From the NCBI GenBank assembly GCA_964544155.1, contig CAZJAH010000008.1, positions 1 to 64,000 of the forward strand: 64,000 nucleotides of DNA, in the 5' to 3' direction. How positions within the stretch are numbered: the first letter of the stretch is position 1; each line of letters opens with the position of its first letter. A program made the position numbers and the translations under genes. The notes under the pieces were generated by a model. That model saw only the letters and a list, made by a program, of their open reading frames with translations, did no database searches and was not told where the DNA came from. Below are positions 9,157 to 17,872 of the stretch, piece after piece. The DNA is from CAZJAH01 sp964544155 (GTDB lineage: Bacteria > Bacteroidota > Ignavibacteria > Kapaibacteriales > UBA2268).

Positions 9157-10815
9157 TTATTTTCCGATAGCAATGACCTCTTTGATCACTTCAATCTTAT
9201 CGCTTGCGCTATCGATTGCTTCCATATAAAGCACATAGCCGCCCGGCTGCAGGGGATAGCCCTCATCGTTCCTGCCGTCCCATACTATCTCCGCGGTAGA
9301 TGAGAAGAGCTCGAAATTCACCAGCTCGCGAACTCTCGCGCCCCCCAGATTGAATACATACGCTGTGATATTCGCCCTCGCGAAAGGCATTTCCCAGCGT
9401 ATCACACAGAACTGCTCCTTGCCGCTGCTATAAGGTGAAAAAGGGTTGGGTTCGATTACCAGCTTACCCGACGAAGGGCGCTCAATCGAAATACTATTAA
9501 TCCCTGCCGGCGTGCCGCCCTTTTCAGCAATAGATGTTGACCAGTAGCTTTCGCCTGATACACTTCCCGCGAGTACTTTTTCCAGGCTCAGGCCCTTTGT
9601 ATCCGGTAAGTTATCATCATGCCATGAATTTTCATATTCCAGAGAATCGATAGTATTGCCGTAAGGATCGCGGATAATGATTATATCGCCTGAATTATTC
9701 AGGCTTATACTTTTATCCGGGATAAATACATTGGCTGAATCCATCAGCTCAGGAAAAGCTTCGTAGATGCTTTCATCCATAGCTATCAGAAAATATGCTC
9801 CGGGGGGAATCTGATTTGCCTGATCGATAACAATGCCTTCTTCATCAAGGGCAGCTTCGTCATGCACGGACCACCCGGCAAAACTGACCGGCTTTGCGGA
9901 ATAATTGATAATCTCGATATATTCCGGGCAGGGATCTGCCGGGTCGTACATAATTTCATTGATGAACGCGCTGTATCCTCGCGGCAGGTAGAAAGTATCC
10001 AGCAGGGAATTATTCCCGGACTTAATGTCATTTTCGTGCGAGGCCGTGCAAAGAACAGGGTAGAGGCGATACTCCGGAAGGCCTGAAAATTCATCAATAT
10101 GCAGAGAAAATTCCGCTACACCTTCTTCGAAATCAATGGCATTTTCGTAAATCAACTCATTTTCTGAAAATTCCCCGTTTCCGTCAATATCCGTGAAAAC
10201 CTGCGCTTCTGCTCCGCCTTCTATCATTTTATCCGTATTCACAAAGCGGAAGTATATTATTTTTGCTTTTATATAAATGCTATCGGCGGCTATGTCATAT
10301 TCGGGTTCCGTCCTGCTGTTTATCGCGCCGGGTGTAGCGCCCGCGGCGTCAATGCTGGTCAAAAGATTGCCATCTTCATAAGCCGGCCTGGCGGGGTCAA
10401 TCCTTTCGAAAGATGAGCCCTTTTTACCATTTTTCATATCATAATAGAGTGAATCCGCTAATTCAGCATTAATATAAAGCACTGCTTCATCTGTGGTATT
10501 ATTAAGTGCGGGCAGGGAGGCTTCGAGGATAATTCCTTCAGGCACTTCGGGCCATGCCGAAGTGAACTCCTCCGGGTCCTTAGTCAATATCAGGTAGCCA
10601 CCGGCATCTATCTCAAGCGCCGGCAGAGAGGTTGTGCTTTTAGCGTCGCGAAATTCGGCCTTAGAGATACTGATCGAATTAGCTGAATTGTTATAAAGCT
10701 CAACCCATTCCGGCCCGTTTTGGGGGGCGGGCATGAGTTCATTAATGACTATCTGAGCAGCCGCTGTTTCATATATCAGAGCTGATATCAGCAGGCATTT
10801 TATTATAAAATTCAT
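9157..10815 (-). CDS. Exported lamin-tail-domain protein with FlgD-like C-terminus
   Basis: The frame opens at 10863, but the ATG at 10815 is preceded by GGAGG at 6-nt spacing and starts a signal peptide (MNFIIKCLLISALIYETAAAQ), so it is the likely start. The product is about 552 residues. It contains two lamin-tail domains: IVINELMPAP...EWVELYN near the N-terminus and FINEIMYDPADPCPEYIEIIN in the middle. The last ~100 residues resemble the FlgD-Ig domain often found at the end of exported Bacteroidota/Chlorobi proteins (WDGRNDEGYPLQPGGYVLY). LTD proteins of this kind are secreted or surface-bound; the function is unknown. The start lies 47 bp inside the upstream msrC-like gene, so the two are probably co-translated. 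Confidence 0.8.
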   Translation of the reverse strand: MNFIIKCLLISALIYETAAAQIVINELMPAPQNGPEWVELYNNSANSISISKAEFRDAKSTTSLPALEIDAGGYLILTKDPEEFTSAWPEVPEGIILEASLPALNNTTDEAVLYINAELADSLYYDMKNGKKGSSFERIDPARPAYEDGNLLTSIDAAGATPGAINSRTEPEYDIAADSIYIKAKIIYFRFVNTDKMIEGGAEAQVFTDIDGNGEFSENELIYENAIDFEEGVAEFSLHIDEFSGLPEYRLYPVLCTASHENDIKSGNNSLLDTFYLPRGYSAFINEIMYDPADPCPEYIEIINYSAKPVSFAGWSVHDEAALDEEGIVIDQANQIPPGAYFLIAMDESIYEAFPELMDSANVFIPDKSISLNNSGDIIIIRDPYGNTIDSLEYENSWHDDNLPDTKGLSLEKVLAGSVSGESYWSTSIAEKGGTPAGINSISIERPSSGKLVIEPNPFSPYSSGKEQFCVIRWEMPFARANITAYVFNLGGARVRELVNFELFSSTAEIVWDGRNDEGYPLQPGGYVLYMEAIDSASDKIEVIKEVIAIGK

Positions 10816-11269
10816 GAACAGCCTCCATATCGGATGAATTGACAAGCATTTTCGCGAGCTCATCGAGGTTCTTCATATCATTGAATGAAAACCTGGACTT
10901 AACGGGACTGTCTATATCCAGCACCCCGTAGAGCTTATCGTTTTTTATCAAAGGGATAACGATTTCGGATTCGGAAGCTTCATCACAGGCAATATGCCCG
11001 GGAAATTCATGCACATCATCAACAACCAGTGTCTTTCTCTTATTCGCCGCGCTGCCGCATACACCTTTGCCCATATCAATCCTTATGCAGGCCGGTTTAC
11101 CGCAGAAAGGCCCCAACAGGAGGCTCTCGCCGGCAATCATGTAAAAACCAACCCAGTTTATCCTGTCCATCTTTTCGAATAAGAGCGCCGCGAAGTTCGA
11201 AGAATTTGTGATAAAGTTAGTTTCGGGTTCAAGCAGGCCCTTCAGGCTGCTCTTTATATCTTCGTACAT
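10769..11269 (-). CDS. msrC: Free methionine-(R)-sulfoxide reductase (fRMsr), GAF domain
   Basis: This 166-residue single GAF-domain enzyme reduces free L-methionine-(R)-S-oxide. All three conserved cysteines are present: C61 (GKPACIRI), C71 (KGVCGSAA) and C95 (GHIACDEAS). Their 10- and 24-residue spacings match E. coli C84/C94/C118. NWVGFY and GVLDIDS are family signatures. The C-terminus runs slightly past the usual end (about 20 residues) and overlaps the start of the downstream lamin-tail gene by 47 bp. It is a cytosolic oxidative-damage repair protein. Confidence is high. Confidence 0.93.
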   Translation of the reverse strand: MYEDIKSSLKGLLEPETNFITNSSNFAALLFEKMDRINWVGFYMIAGESLLLGPFCGKPACIRIDMGKGVCGSAANKRKTLVVDDVHEFPGHIACDEASESEIVIPLIKNDKLYGVLDIDSPVKSRFSFNDMKNLDELAKMLVNSSDMEAVHEFYNKMPADISSDI

Positions 11270-11384
11270 TTTTTTTCGTTTAAATAATTAAATATAATAG
11301 CATGATTTTCTTCAAATTTAAATAATCCTAATGAAAATACATTCCTTATTCATACTTTTTATTAGTTTTGTTATTCTTTTTGAA

Positions 11385-11441
11385 ATAATTGATACAAGCT
11401 GACATAATTGATATAAACTGAAATGACTGATATAAACCATA
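11385..11441. repeat. Three imperfect 19-bp tandem repeats spanning the thiN start codon
   Basis: The units are 11385-11403, 11404-11422 and 11423-11441. Each follows the pattern ATaAtTGATAtAAaCtGAa. The third unit begins exactly at the ATG of the thiamine pyrophosphokinase gene, replacing ATAATTG with ATGACTG. Confidence 0.75.
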
Positions 11442-12100
11442 TAGAATTTACGGGCACATTCGACTGTGCCATTTGCCTGAATGCCGACCTGCCGGCAAGG
11501 AATTTTTTCCGCTATCTGGAAGGTATTCCAATTCTTGCCGCTGACGGCGCCGGGATACGTCTTTTAGCCGAAGGGCTCAAAGCGGATTACGTCGTGGGCG
11601 ACCTTGATTCGTTTTTTGCTTATGATAGTTTTAGAGAATATGATGATGATAAGATCATCCACCTGCCCGACCAGGAAATGAATGATTTTGAAAAAACTCT
11701 ATTATTCGCTGAAACAAAGGGCTACCGCAAGGCTCTTATACTGGGTATGCATGGCGGCGAGCTTGAGCACAGCCTGAATAACTGGAGCGTTTTTAAAAGA
11801 TATGCCAAAAGGATGGAACTCTGCATTTATGATAAAACCCGCTTCGGCATATTGATAAACAAAGGCGTGAAGCTTAGTTCATCCCCCGGGGAGATAATAT
11901 CGATAATTCCACAGCCGGAAATACTGCTCAGCACTGAAAATCTCCGCTGGGAACTTAAGAATGAATGCCTGCGCTTCGGCCAGCGTGAAGGCGCCCGGAA
12001 TAAGTCCATTGGCAGCGAGATCAGCATCAAAGTACATTCCGGCGAAGCCATGCTATTCTTCGACTCCCGTATGCCCTTCGCCCCCGTAATCAAAGGGTAG
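11423..12100 (+). CDS. thiN: Thiamine pyrophosphokinase
   Basis: This 225-residue enzyme transfers pyrophosphate from ATP to thiamine to give thiamine diphosphate. Signature motifs are ADGAG (~40-44), GDLDS (59-63), DQEMNDFEK (83-91) and the GMHGGELEHSL segment corresponding to GGRxDH. The C-terminal thiamine-binding domain has a segment resembling the family's LRWEL. Length is normal for the family. No Shine-Dalgarno is evident, and the start codon lies at the first base of the third unit of a 19-bp tandem repeat. No TPP-riboswitch-like sequence is visible upstream. It stands alone, convergent with the next cluster. Confidence 0.9.
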   Translation: MTDINHIEFTGTFDCAICLNADLPARNFFRYLEGIPILAADGAGIRLLAEGLKADYVVGDLDSFFAYDSFREYDDDKIIHLPDQEMNDFEKTLLFAETKGYRKALILGMHGGELEHSLNNWSVFKRYAKRMELCIYDKTRFGILINKGVKLSSSPGEIISIIPQPEILLSTENLRWELKNECLRFGQREGARNKSIGSEISIKVHSGEAMLFFDSRMPFAPVIKG

Positions 12101-12114
12101 GGGTAGCCTACCCC
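12100..12114. terminator. Small hairpin between convergent genes
   Basis: GGGGTA (12100-12105) pairs with TACCCC (12109-12114) over a 3-nt loop, overlapping the stop codons of both convergent genes. It has no T-run, so terminator function is uncertain. Confidence 0.35.
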
Positions 12115-13322
12115 CCTTCATTTAGTTCGTAGTCGGCGATTTTGCGGTAGAGGGTTCTTTCGCTGATGCCGAGCTCGTGGGCGGCGTGGCGGCGGTTGCC
12201 GTTATATTTTTTTAATGCTGCTTCGATCAATTTCTTTTCCATTTCGGCAAGGTCAAGATTATGGTTGTATATGCTATCTTCATTATGCCTTATTTCCTCA
12301 GTGGTTTGGATGCGTATTCTTTCGGTCGATTCGCGGATATCGTCCATCTGGCTGTACAGGTGTGCTATCGAGCGCTTTACGTCTCCGATGTCATTCTTTA
12401 TTTCCAGCAGTGTGCGGAATATAAGCCCTGGTTCGAGCTGGCTTTCATCGCCATCGCCCCGGTCACGGAAGATAAGGGATTTTTCTCTGTCCATATCCTT
12501 TGCTACGTAGGCGGGCAAAGCGCGCGGTATGTACTTGCTAATTAACTCAGGAGTGATGTAATCCGCTTTTTCAAGCGTGATCACGGTTTCGATCATATTT
12601 CTCAGTTCGCGTACATTGCCCTTCCAGTGTAGGCTCTTGAGTATATTCTGGGCGTCTTCCGAGATACCCTTAAAATCAATGGCCAACTTCTGTGATGTCC
12701 TTTCCGCGAAAAAATCAGCCAGCAGAGGTATATCATCGGGGTGCTCGCGCAGGGCGGGGAGTTCCAGGTGAACGGACTTAAGCCTGTAATAAAGGTCCTG
12801 CCTGAATTCTCCTTCCATTACATGCTGCTCCAGCTTCCTGTTCGTGGCGGCAATTACTCTTACATCCACCTTACGTACCTGTGATGAACCGAGCCTGGAA
12901 TATTCACCTGATTCCAGCACTCTAAGCAGTTTTACCTGGGTATTAACGGGCATTTCGCCTATTTCATCGAGGAAAATTGTGCCTGTGTTAGCTGCTTCAA
13001 AAAATCCTTCCCGCAGTGAATCGGCCCCGGTGAAAGCGCCCTTCTCATGTCCGAAAAGCTCGGATTCGAGCAGGTTTTCGGGGATAGCGCCGCAATTTAC
13101 GCTTACGAAGGGGTTTTTCCGCCTTTTGCTCATCCCGTGTATGGCATTGGCAAATACCTCTTTGCCCGTACCGGTTTCCCCGGTTATAAGTACTGTCAGG
13201 TCGGTAGGCGCGGCCTGCAAAAGAGTTTTTATCAACTCTCTCATTTTATGCGACCTGCCGACTATGCCATAGCGTATTTTCAGCAGCTCAAAAAAGTCAT
13301 TATCGGATATATTCTGGTCCAT
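12108..13322 (-). CDS. Sigma-54-dependent transcriptional activator without a sensor domain
   Basis: This 404-residue bacterial enhancer-binding protein has a Walker A (GETGTGKE, 48-55), the sigma-54-contacting GAFTGA loop (95-100), a Walker B (TIFLDEIGEM), and a C-terminal Fis-type HTH (NRRHAAHELGISERTLYRKI, ~370-395). The N-terminus has only ~20 residues before the AAA+ domain, so no receiver, GAF or PAS input is present. About 100 charged residues, partly coiled-coil-like, lie between the AAA+ domain and the HTH and could take that role. It is the last gene of a seven-gene minus-strand cluster, 9 bp after the rhodanese gene. It activates sigma-54 RNA polymerase; its targets are unknown. 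Confidence 0.93.
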   Translation of the reverse strand: MDQNISDNDFFELLKIRYGIVGRSHKMRELIKTLLQAAPTDLTVLITGETGTGKEVFANAIHGMSKRRKNPFVSVNCGAIPENLLESELFGHEKGAFTGADSLREGFFEAANTGTIFLDEIGEMPVNTQVKLLRVLESGEYSRLGSSQVRKVDVRVIAATNRKLEQHVMEGEFRQDLYYRLKSVHLELPALREHPDDIPLLADFFAERTSQKLAIDFKGISEDAQNILKSLHWKGNVRELRNMIETVITLEKADYITPELISKYIPRALPAYVAKDMDREKSLIFRDRGDGDESQLEPGLIFRTLLEIKNDIGDVKRSIAHLYSQMDDIRESTERIRIQTTEEIRHNEDSIYNHNLDLAEMEKKLIEAALKKYNGNRRHAAHELGISERTLYRKIADYELNEGG

Positions 13323-13331
13323 AGGCCTAAA

Positions 13332-13994
13332 TCAGGATTCTTTTTTCTTGATCCATTCTTCCCAGCCGCCGCTGTAAATGAACACCTTATCAAAACCTCT
13401 TGCCTGCATGATCAGGTCGGCCAGCTTATGGCTGGAATCGCAAGTGCCGCCGTCGCAATATATCACAATGGTTTTATTATCAGGCAGCTCAAATATCTTC
13501 GGCATTATTTCATGCTCATCGTCATAAGGGAATATATTTATCGCGTCGCCGATTTTATCTTTCGCGTACTGGTCCGGATGGCGAGCGTCAATAATAACAA
13601 AGTTAGGGTTGCCGGTTATCTTTAGCATCTGCTCAAAGGTCACTGTCTGCTCTTGAGGGTCGGCTAACTGCCCGGCAGGTTTTTGCTCCGGTTCCGGATC
13701 AATATCTGCTTCTTCAGTGCTTTTTTCATTCGGCTTTGAGGTATCCACTTTGCTTATGTCTTCAGTTGTTGTATCCTGTTTTGCTAACTCTTCCCATTGC
13801 GCAACCGTGTCTTCTCCGGCATCACTTACAGGAGACGCAGTATCGGTGCCTTCATCGAACAGCAGGCTGTCCGGTATTGCCGCTACCTCCTTTTTGCCGG
13901 TTAGTGGCATTTTATGAACAAAGAAATTGTAAGCAAAAGCGAGTACAACCGCAAACGCTACAATAACTGATATTTCTTTTATAAGTTTTTTCAT
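13332..13994 (-). CDS. Membrane-anchored rhodanese-domain protein
   Basis: This 220-residue protein has an N-terminal membrane segment (residues ~5-24, KEISVIVAFAVVLAFAY), then a low-complexity acidic linker (~45-120), then a rhodanese domain. The rhodanese part has FVIIDARHPDQY, an active-site loop beginning YCDGGTCDSS, and a closing GGWEEW. The catalytic cysteine is the first in CDGGTC; the second, five residues later, could form a disulfide. The domain probably faces the periplasm and handles sulfane sulfur, but the substrate is unknown. It starts 1 bp after the J-domain gene, so it is co-transcribed. Confidence 0.85.
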   Translation of the reverse strand: MKKLIKEISVIVAFAVVLAFAYNFFVHKMPLTGKKEVAAIPDSLLFDEGTDTASPVSDAGEDTVAQWEELAKQDTTTEDISKVDTSKPNEKSTEEADIDPEPEQKPAGQLADPQEQTVTFEQMLKITGNPNFVIIDARHPDQYAKDKIGDAINIFPYDDEHEIMPKIFELPDNKTIVIYCDGGTCDSSHKLADLIMQARGFDKVFIYSGGWEEWIKKKES

Positions 13995-13995
13995 G

Positions 13996-14391
13996 TTATC
14001 TGTTTAAATAATTATATGCAGCGATTATTTCTTTGGTTTTCTGCGCGGCCAGATTTCTGATCTCTTCGCCCAGATGTTCGACTTTATCAGGATGATACTC
14101 TGTCATCTTCTTTTTATAAGCAGCTTTGATTTCTTCTTTCGATGCTCCTTTCGCCAATCCCAATACCGTTAGCGCCCTCGTTTCATCCATAACGTGGCTT
14201 TGGCTCTTATTTCCGCTATCTTTGCTCTTTGAAGAAGCATCTTCTTGTTCATAGGCATCCCTATTGAGCTCATTTATGATCTTTCTAAGCTCATCATCTT
14301 CACTGCCCATCCTGAATGAAGTTCTTTTATTTTCCTCAGGGCTGATATGTACCTTCGCGTACCGCTTTAATCTATCGAAAAGCTGGCCCAA
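13996..14391 (-). CDS. Small J-domain (DnaJ-like) co-chaperone
   Basis: This 131-residue protein has a J domain at the C-terminus (residues ~73-130). The invariant HPD is at 100-102 (EYHPDKVEHL), preceded by the helix GASKEEIKAAYKKKM. The N-terminal half is charged and disordered-looking and lacks the G/F and zinc-finger regions of DnaJ. The arrangement recalls TerB/DjlA-type proteins, where the J domain is last. By family it stimulates DnaK ATPase. The ATG directly abuts the stop codon of the LOG-like gene, so the two are translationally linked. Confidence 0.88.
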   Translation of the reverse strand: MGQLFDRLKRYAKVHISPEENKRTSFRMGSEDDELRKIINELNRDAYEQEDASSKSKDSGNKSQSHVMDETRALTVLGLAKGASKEEIKAAYKKKMTEYHPDKVEHLGEEIRNLAAQKTKEIIAAYNYLNR

Positions 14392-14913
14392 TTATTTATC
14401 CTTTAATAATTTCAAATTATCCCTTATTTCCATGACGCTATTACAGGCAATAATGTTATCATTCTCCTGAGAGTATTTTCTCATTAAAGCCAAAAGCTCG
14501 TGCCATTTGCCGGAGAAAAGCAGCAAGGGCTTTTTATCTGCCAGGCCTCTATCGAGCAGCGCCCAAAGCGCCGCGATTTCAAGTAATGTGCCTGAGCTTC
14601 CCGCCAGCGCTATGTATGCATCGCCCAGTTCAATCAGCTTTATTAAACGGTCTATGTAACTTTTTGTTTTTATCTCTTCCGTGTGCCATTTATTTGGGTT
14701 TTTTCCGTATTCTTCCGCGGTAACGGCTATTCTTCTTATATTAAACAGTGAAGAGCCTTTAAAAGCAGCCTCCATAGTGCCGCCGTATCCGCCGTTAGCT
14801 AGGCAGTAGCCCTCCTCGGCCAGCGCTTGCCCCAAATCAAAGGCTTTTTGATATTCAGTGGAATCCTCCCTGCAATTACCGCTGCCGAATATGGTGATTA
14901 TCTTTGCGCTCAT
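14392..14913 (-). CDS. LOG/SLOG-family Rossmann-fold protein
   Basis: The frame reaches 14955, but the ATG at 14913 overlaps the patatin stop in an ATGA arrangement and starts with the Rossmann strand MSAKIITIFGSG, so I use it (173 residues). Motifs are GSGNCRED at the start, NGGYGGTMEAAFKG, and ALAGSSGTLLEIAALW in place of the PGGxGTxxE of cytokinin-activating LOG enzymes. The first glycine pair of that motif is altered. LOG proteins hydrolyse nucleoside monophosphates; SLOG relatives bind nucleotides. With the altered motif, I would not assert phosphoribohydrolase activity. Confidence 0.75.
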   Translation of the reverse strand: MSAKIITIFGSGNCREDSTEYQKAFDLGQALAEEGYCLANGGYGGTMEAAFKGSSLFNIRRIAVTAEEYGKNPNKWHTEEIKTKSYIDRLIKLIELGDAYIALAGSSGTLLEIAALWALLDRGLADKKPLLLFSGKWHELLALMRKYSQENDNIIACNSVMEIRDNLKLLKDK

Positions 14914-17621
14914 AAATTCATGCCGATGCTGAAGTATGCCTTGAATGGCCCCCATACAGCCCCATCAGGATCCTTAACAAAATAAAAGGATCGCCCTAAT
15001 GAGAATTTCCCGGGGCCCAGAGGCGTATCTATGGCTATGCTCGCGCCGATGCCGTGCCTGAGTTTGCTTATCTTGATCTGCTCGGGTACTGTCCAAATGC
15101 CGCCCAGATCATATCGCAGGTAAAAATAAGTATCGAAAAATATCCTGAACGGGGCCTTATATCTGTAATTCAGAAATGTCCGGAATACCTGCCGGCCCAT
15201 ATTTGCGTTTTCGCGATAACCGAAAAAATTCTCCTGGCCGCCCAGGCTGAAAAACTCAGGATAGGGGAGAGTTTTATCTGCCATACCGAAAAATAGCCCG
15301 GGTGTTATCGTTATATTTGAAAATGATATGTTGCTCTTGTAGCTGAACCTGGCTTTAGAAAACCCCACAATTTCAGTCAGAGGCAGAATGCTTGTTTCCA
15401 GGGAAATATCAATTATTTCTCCTTCAGTCGGGAAATCGATCCGGTTTTCAGTATCGAATAGGGCTCCTAATTTGATTGTTGAAATATGGTAAAAATCTTC
15501 TCTAATTGAAGAATCCCTGTCGTAACTTCTCTGCATTTCATAACGAATACCCCCCGATAGGACACCTTTTTTTTCAACTCTTGTATTAAGTGAAAGCATA
15601 GCGCCATACCGCTGGAAAGCCCATTCATCGGATACGAATTTCTCGAATTCATCACGGGGCAGCCCCGCTTTTTCATCGTATTGATAAATGCTTTTCCAAC
15701 CGTAGTATCCGCTTGCCGTAAAACCAAGTTCAGTATTCATGATTTTAGGATTTTCTAATATAATTCCAGCCCATTGGTTTCTGGAACCACCGGCGAATCT
15801 TGCCGTAGCCCTTAAACCGAAATTGAACAGGTTCTCCTGTACTAAATCTATCCCCACCTGCGTGTGCCGGGAATTATCTATTCTGGCGCCGACGATTACT
15901 GCCTGCGTGCCGCTTTCGACTACATTGACTTTCAGGCCGGTACCTTTCCCGGGTGATTCTTCGACCTTTATCTCAACATGCCTGAATAGCCCGGTATTCA
16001 GTAGGTTTTCCCAACCTTCTGAAATTTTTATAGGATTGATGGGGTCGCCTATACTGTAATCGATTTCCCTCAGTATTAAAAATTCTTTTGTAGCTTCATT
16101 GCCGGTGATCTCAATAAAACTAATTATCCCCGGATCTAACTCCAGCTCTATAGTTTCATCCGATATCTTAAAATTATTTATTGACGCAAAGCTGAAGGCT
16201 CTTTTTTGATATTCTCTGAGAACTTTTGCTTCAATTTCCAGTTCCAGGCCCGGGTATAGTTTCTTTGGAAGAATTTCCAGCTCAATGATATTCTCTATAC
16301 TATCTCTAATGTCAGTAAATCTGTCAGAATTAATTCTAATTTGGCGGATCTTTTGATAAGGGTGCGCTTTTAGATCAATTCGGCCATCGCTACTGATAAC
16401 CCTTATCTTTGAATATTTTCCTGAATAAATAATATCCTTCAAAAGGGGCTTTAGATTTTGATGATTAAATACCGCTCGGGCAATTTTCGATGAATCAATA
16501 GAATAGAATCCTGCTATCCCGGCAGGCCCGGTATCAGCCAGCATTTGGGATGCTCTATCCAGCCTTGAGCTCATCACGGAATCGGTAAATTTTTCATCTC
16601 TGTACTTCAGAGTATCAATAAGCAGTGCCGCGGCTTCCCTTCCGATTTCGATTAAAGTATCTATGGCGGCAAAATCATCGTTTTTTCGACCTTTCAGATC
16701 CGGCTTGATTATATAGTCCGCCATACCGGAATGCTGCTTTTCGAACTGTTTCATAGACATCGAAACTACCTGGTCGGCAATATTCCAGGGTGTATTCAAC
16801 TCCGCGCTGCTTAAAAGTGGGGATGTTGTGTTCACAGCTATGATTATATCCGGGCTAAATTCCAGGGTATGCTTTACCGGTACATTCGACAGTACGCCGC
16901 CATCGACAAGTATCATACTATCCATGCGAACAGGAGTATACCTCAATGGGACAGTGGCGCTGGCTCTTACCGCTGTTATCAAATTCCCATCCGAAAGGGC
17001 GACGGATTCTCCACGTATCAAATCCGAGGCTACTGCCCGGAAAGGTATTTTCAAGTCATCGAAACTACCGGTGGATTTATATGGGGCGTTCCAGAAAAGC
17101 TGATGTAATATAAAATAGAAATCAGCTCCTTCGGATATTGCCTCAGGTAACACAAATATAAAATCTTTGAATTCAAGCCTTATGAGGCTTCGGTCTTCGA
17201 TTATTTTTTGATCAATAAAAAGGTCTTGCCTTTTGCTGTTATCTCTTAGTGAGAAATAACTTTCCCAGTCAACAGCCCTGATTACGGAATCAAGCTCCGC
17301 GGCTGTATAACCCGCGCTGTACAGGCCGCCGACTATCGCGCCTATGCTGGTGCCGACTATGCTCGATGGAATAATTCCGGCTTGCTCCAGCTCTCTGAGT
17401 ACGCCTACCTGCGAAAACCCTCTGGAGCCGCCCCCGCTGAGAACAAGGCTAATGTGCGGCTTAACCGAAGCGGGGTCGGGTAAGATAATTTCATCTCCGA
17501 AAGCCGGGCGCGCAAGGATCAACAAAAAGATTGCCGGCAAAAAGGCCTGCAATACCTTTCCCCAACCGGCAAAGGCATTATCTGATGTTGAATCCCTGAA
17601 ATTCACCTGTGTAATTTTCAT
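14910..17621 (-). CDS. PlpD-like patatin phospholipase fused to POTRA and outer-membrane barrel
   Basis: This 903-residue protein has a patatin domain (~56-260) with the oxyanion GGGSRG (63-68), nucleophile S92 in GTSIG, and catalytic D240 in DGG. A POTRA-like region follows (~500-560), then a C-terminal surface-antigen barrel (~565-903). This is the type V-d (PlpD) layout: a lipid-hydrolysing passenger with its own translocator. The annotated ATG at 17621 overlaps acyP by 44 bp and gives an unusually long pre-signal region. A TTG at 17552, behind GGGGAAAGG, would remove the overlap but leave a signal without positive charge. The start is therefore uncertain. Export and lipase activity are inferred from family. 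Confidence 0.88.
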   Translation of the reverse strand: MKITQVNFRDSTSDNAFAGWGKVLQAFLPAIFLLILARPAFGDEIILPDPASVKPHISLVLSGGGSRGFSQVGVLRELEQAGIIPSSIVGTSIGAIVGGLYSAGYTAAELDSVIRAVDWESYFSLRDNSKRQDLFIDQKIIEDRSLIRLEFKDFIFVLPEAISEGADFYFILHQLFWNAPYKSTGSFDDLKIPFRAVASDLIRGESVALSDGNLITAVRASATVPLRYTPVRMDSMILVDGGVLSNVPVKHTLEFSPDIIIAVNTTSPLLSSAELNTPWNIADQVVSMSMKQFEKQHSGMADYIIKPDLKGRKNDDFAAIDTLIEIGREAAALLIDTLKYRDEKFTDSVMSSRLDRASQMLADTGPAGIAGFYSIDSSKIARAVFNHQNLKPLLKDIIYSGKYSKIRVISSDGRIDLKAHPYQKIRQIRINSDRFTDIRDSIENIIELEILPKKLYPGLELEIEAKVLREYQKRAFSFASINNFKISDETIELELDPGIISFIEITGNEATKEFLILREIDYSIGDPINPIKISEGWENLLNTGLFRHVEIKVEESPGKGTGLKVNVVESGTQAVIVGARIDNSRHTQVGIDLVQENLFNFGLRATARFAGGSRNQWAGIILENPKIMNTELGFTASGYYGWKSIYQYDEKAGLPRDEFEKFVSDEWAFQRYGAMLSLNTRVEKKGVLSGGIRYEMQRSYDRDSSIREDFYHISTIKLGALFDTENRIDFPTEGEIIDISLETSILPLTEIVGFSKARFSYKSNISFSNITITPGLFFGMADKTLPYPEFFSLGGQENFFGYRENANMGRQVFRTFLNYRYKAPFRIFFDTYFYLRYDLGGIWTVPEQIKISKLRHGIGASIAIDTPLGPGKFSLGRSFYFVKDPDGAVWGPFKAYFSIGMNL

Positions 17622-17853
17622 CCTCTCTTAAGCATTTTTCCACGTTAGCCCTGCCCGGGCCCTGCCTGAGCCTGCCGTGCAGGTTGTCGATAGCGGCTTC
17701 GCCGCCTTCGGCGACTACTTCCACACTGCCGTCGTATTTGTTCTTCGCGTATCCGTTCAATCCGAGAGCTTCGGCATTTTTTAATACAAAATACCTGAAT
17801 CCCACACCCTGTACAAGGCCGTTAATTTCAAATTTAGCCCTTTTTTTATCCAT
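17578..17853 (-). CDS. acyP: Acylphosphatase
   Basis: This 91-residue enzyme hydrolyses acyl phosphates. The family signature GLVQGVGFR contains the phosphate-binding Arg (R20). GYAKNKYDGSVEVVAEG contains the catalytic Asn (N38). Length is standard for AcyP. It starts 19 bp after the DJ-1 gene and overlaps the patatin gene, in the middle of a co-directional cluster. High confidence. Confidence 0.93.
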   Translation of the reverse strand: MDKKRAKFEINGLVQGVGFRYFVLKNAEALGLNGYAKNKYDGSVEVVAEGGEAAIDNLHGRLRQGPGRANVEKCLREDENYTGEFQGFNIR

Positions 17854-17872
17854 ATTAAATACTATTTTAATA

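Noticed and set aside
11270..11422. TPP riboswitch before thiN
   Set aside because: No conserved CUGAGA-type core is visible; the leader holds the tandem repeat instead.
13047..13625. 192-codon plus-strand frame
   Set aside because: It runs antisense across the sigma-54 activator and rhodanese genes.
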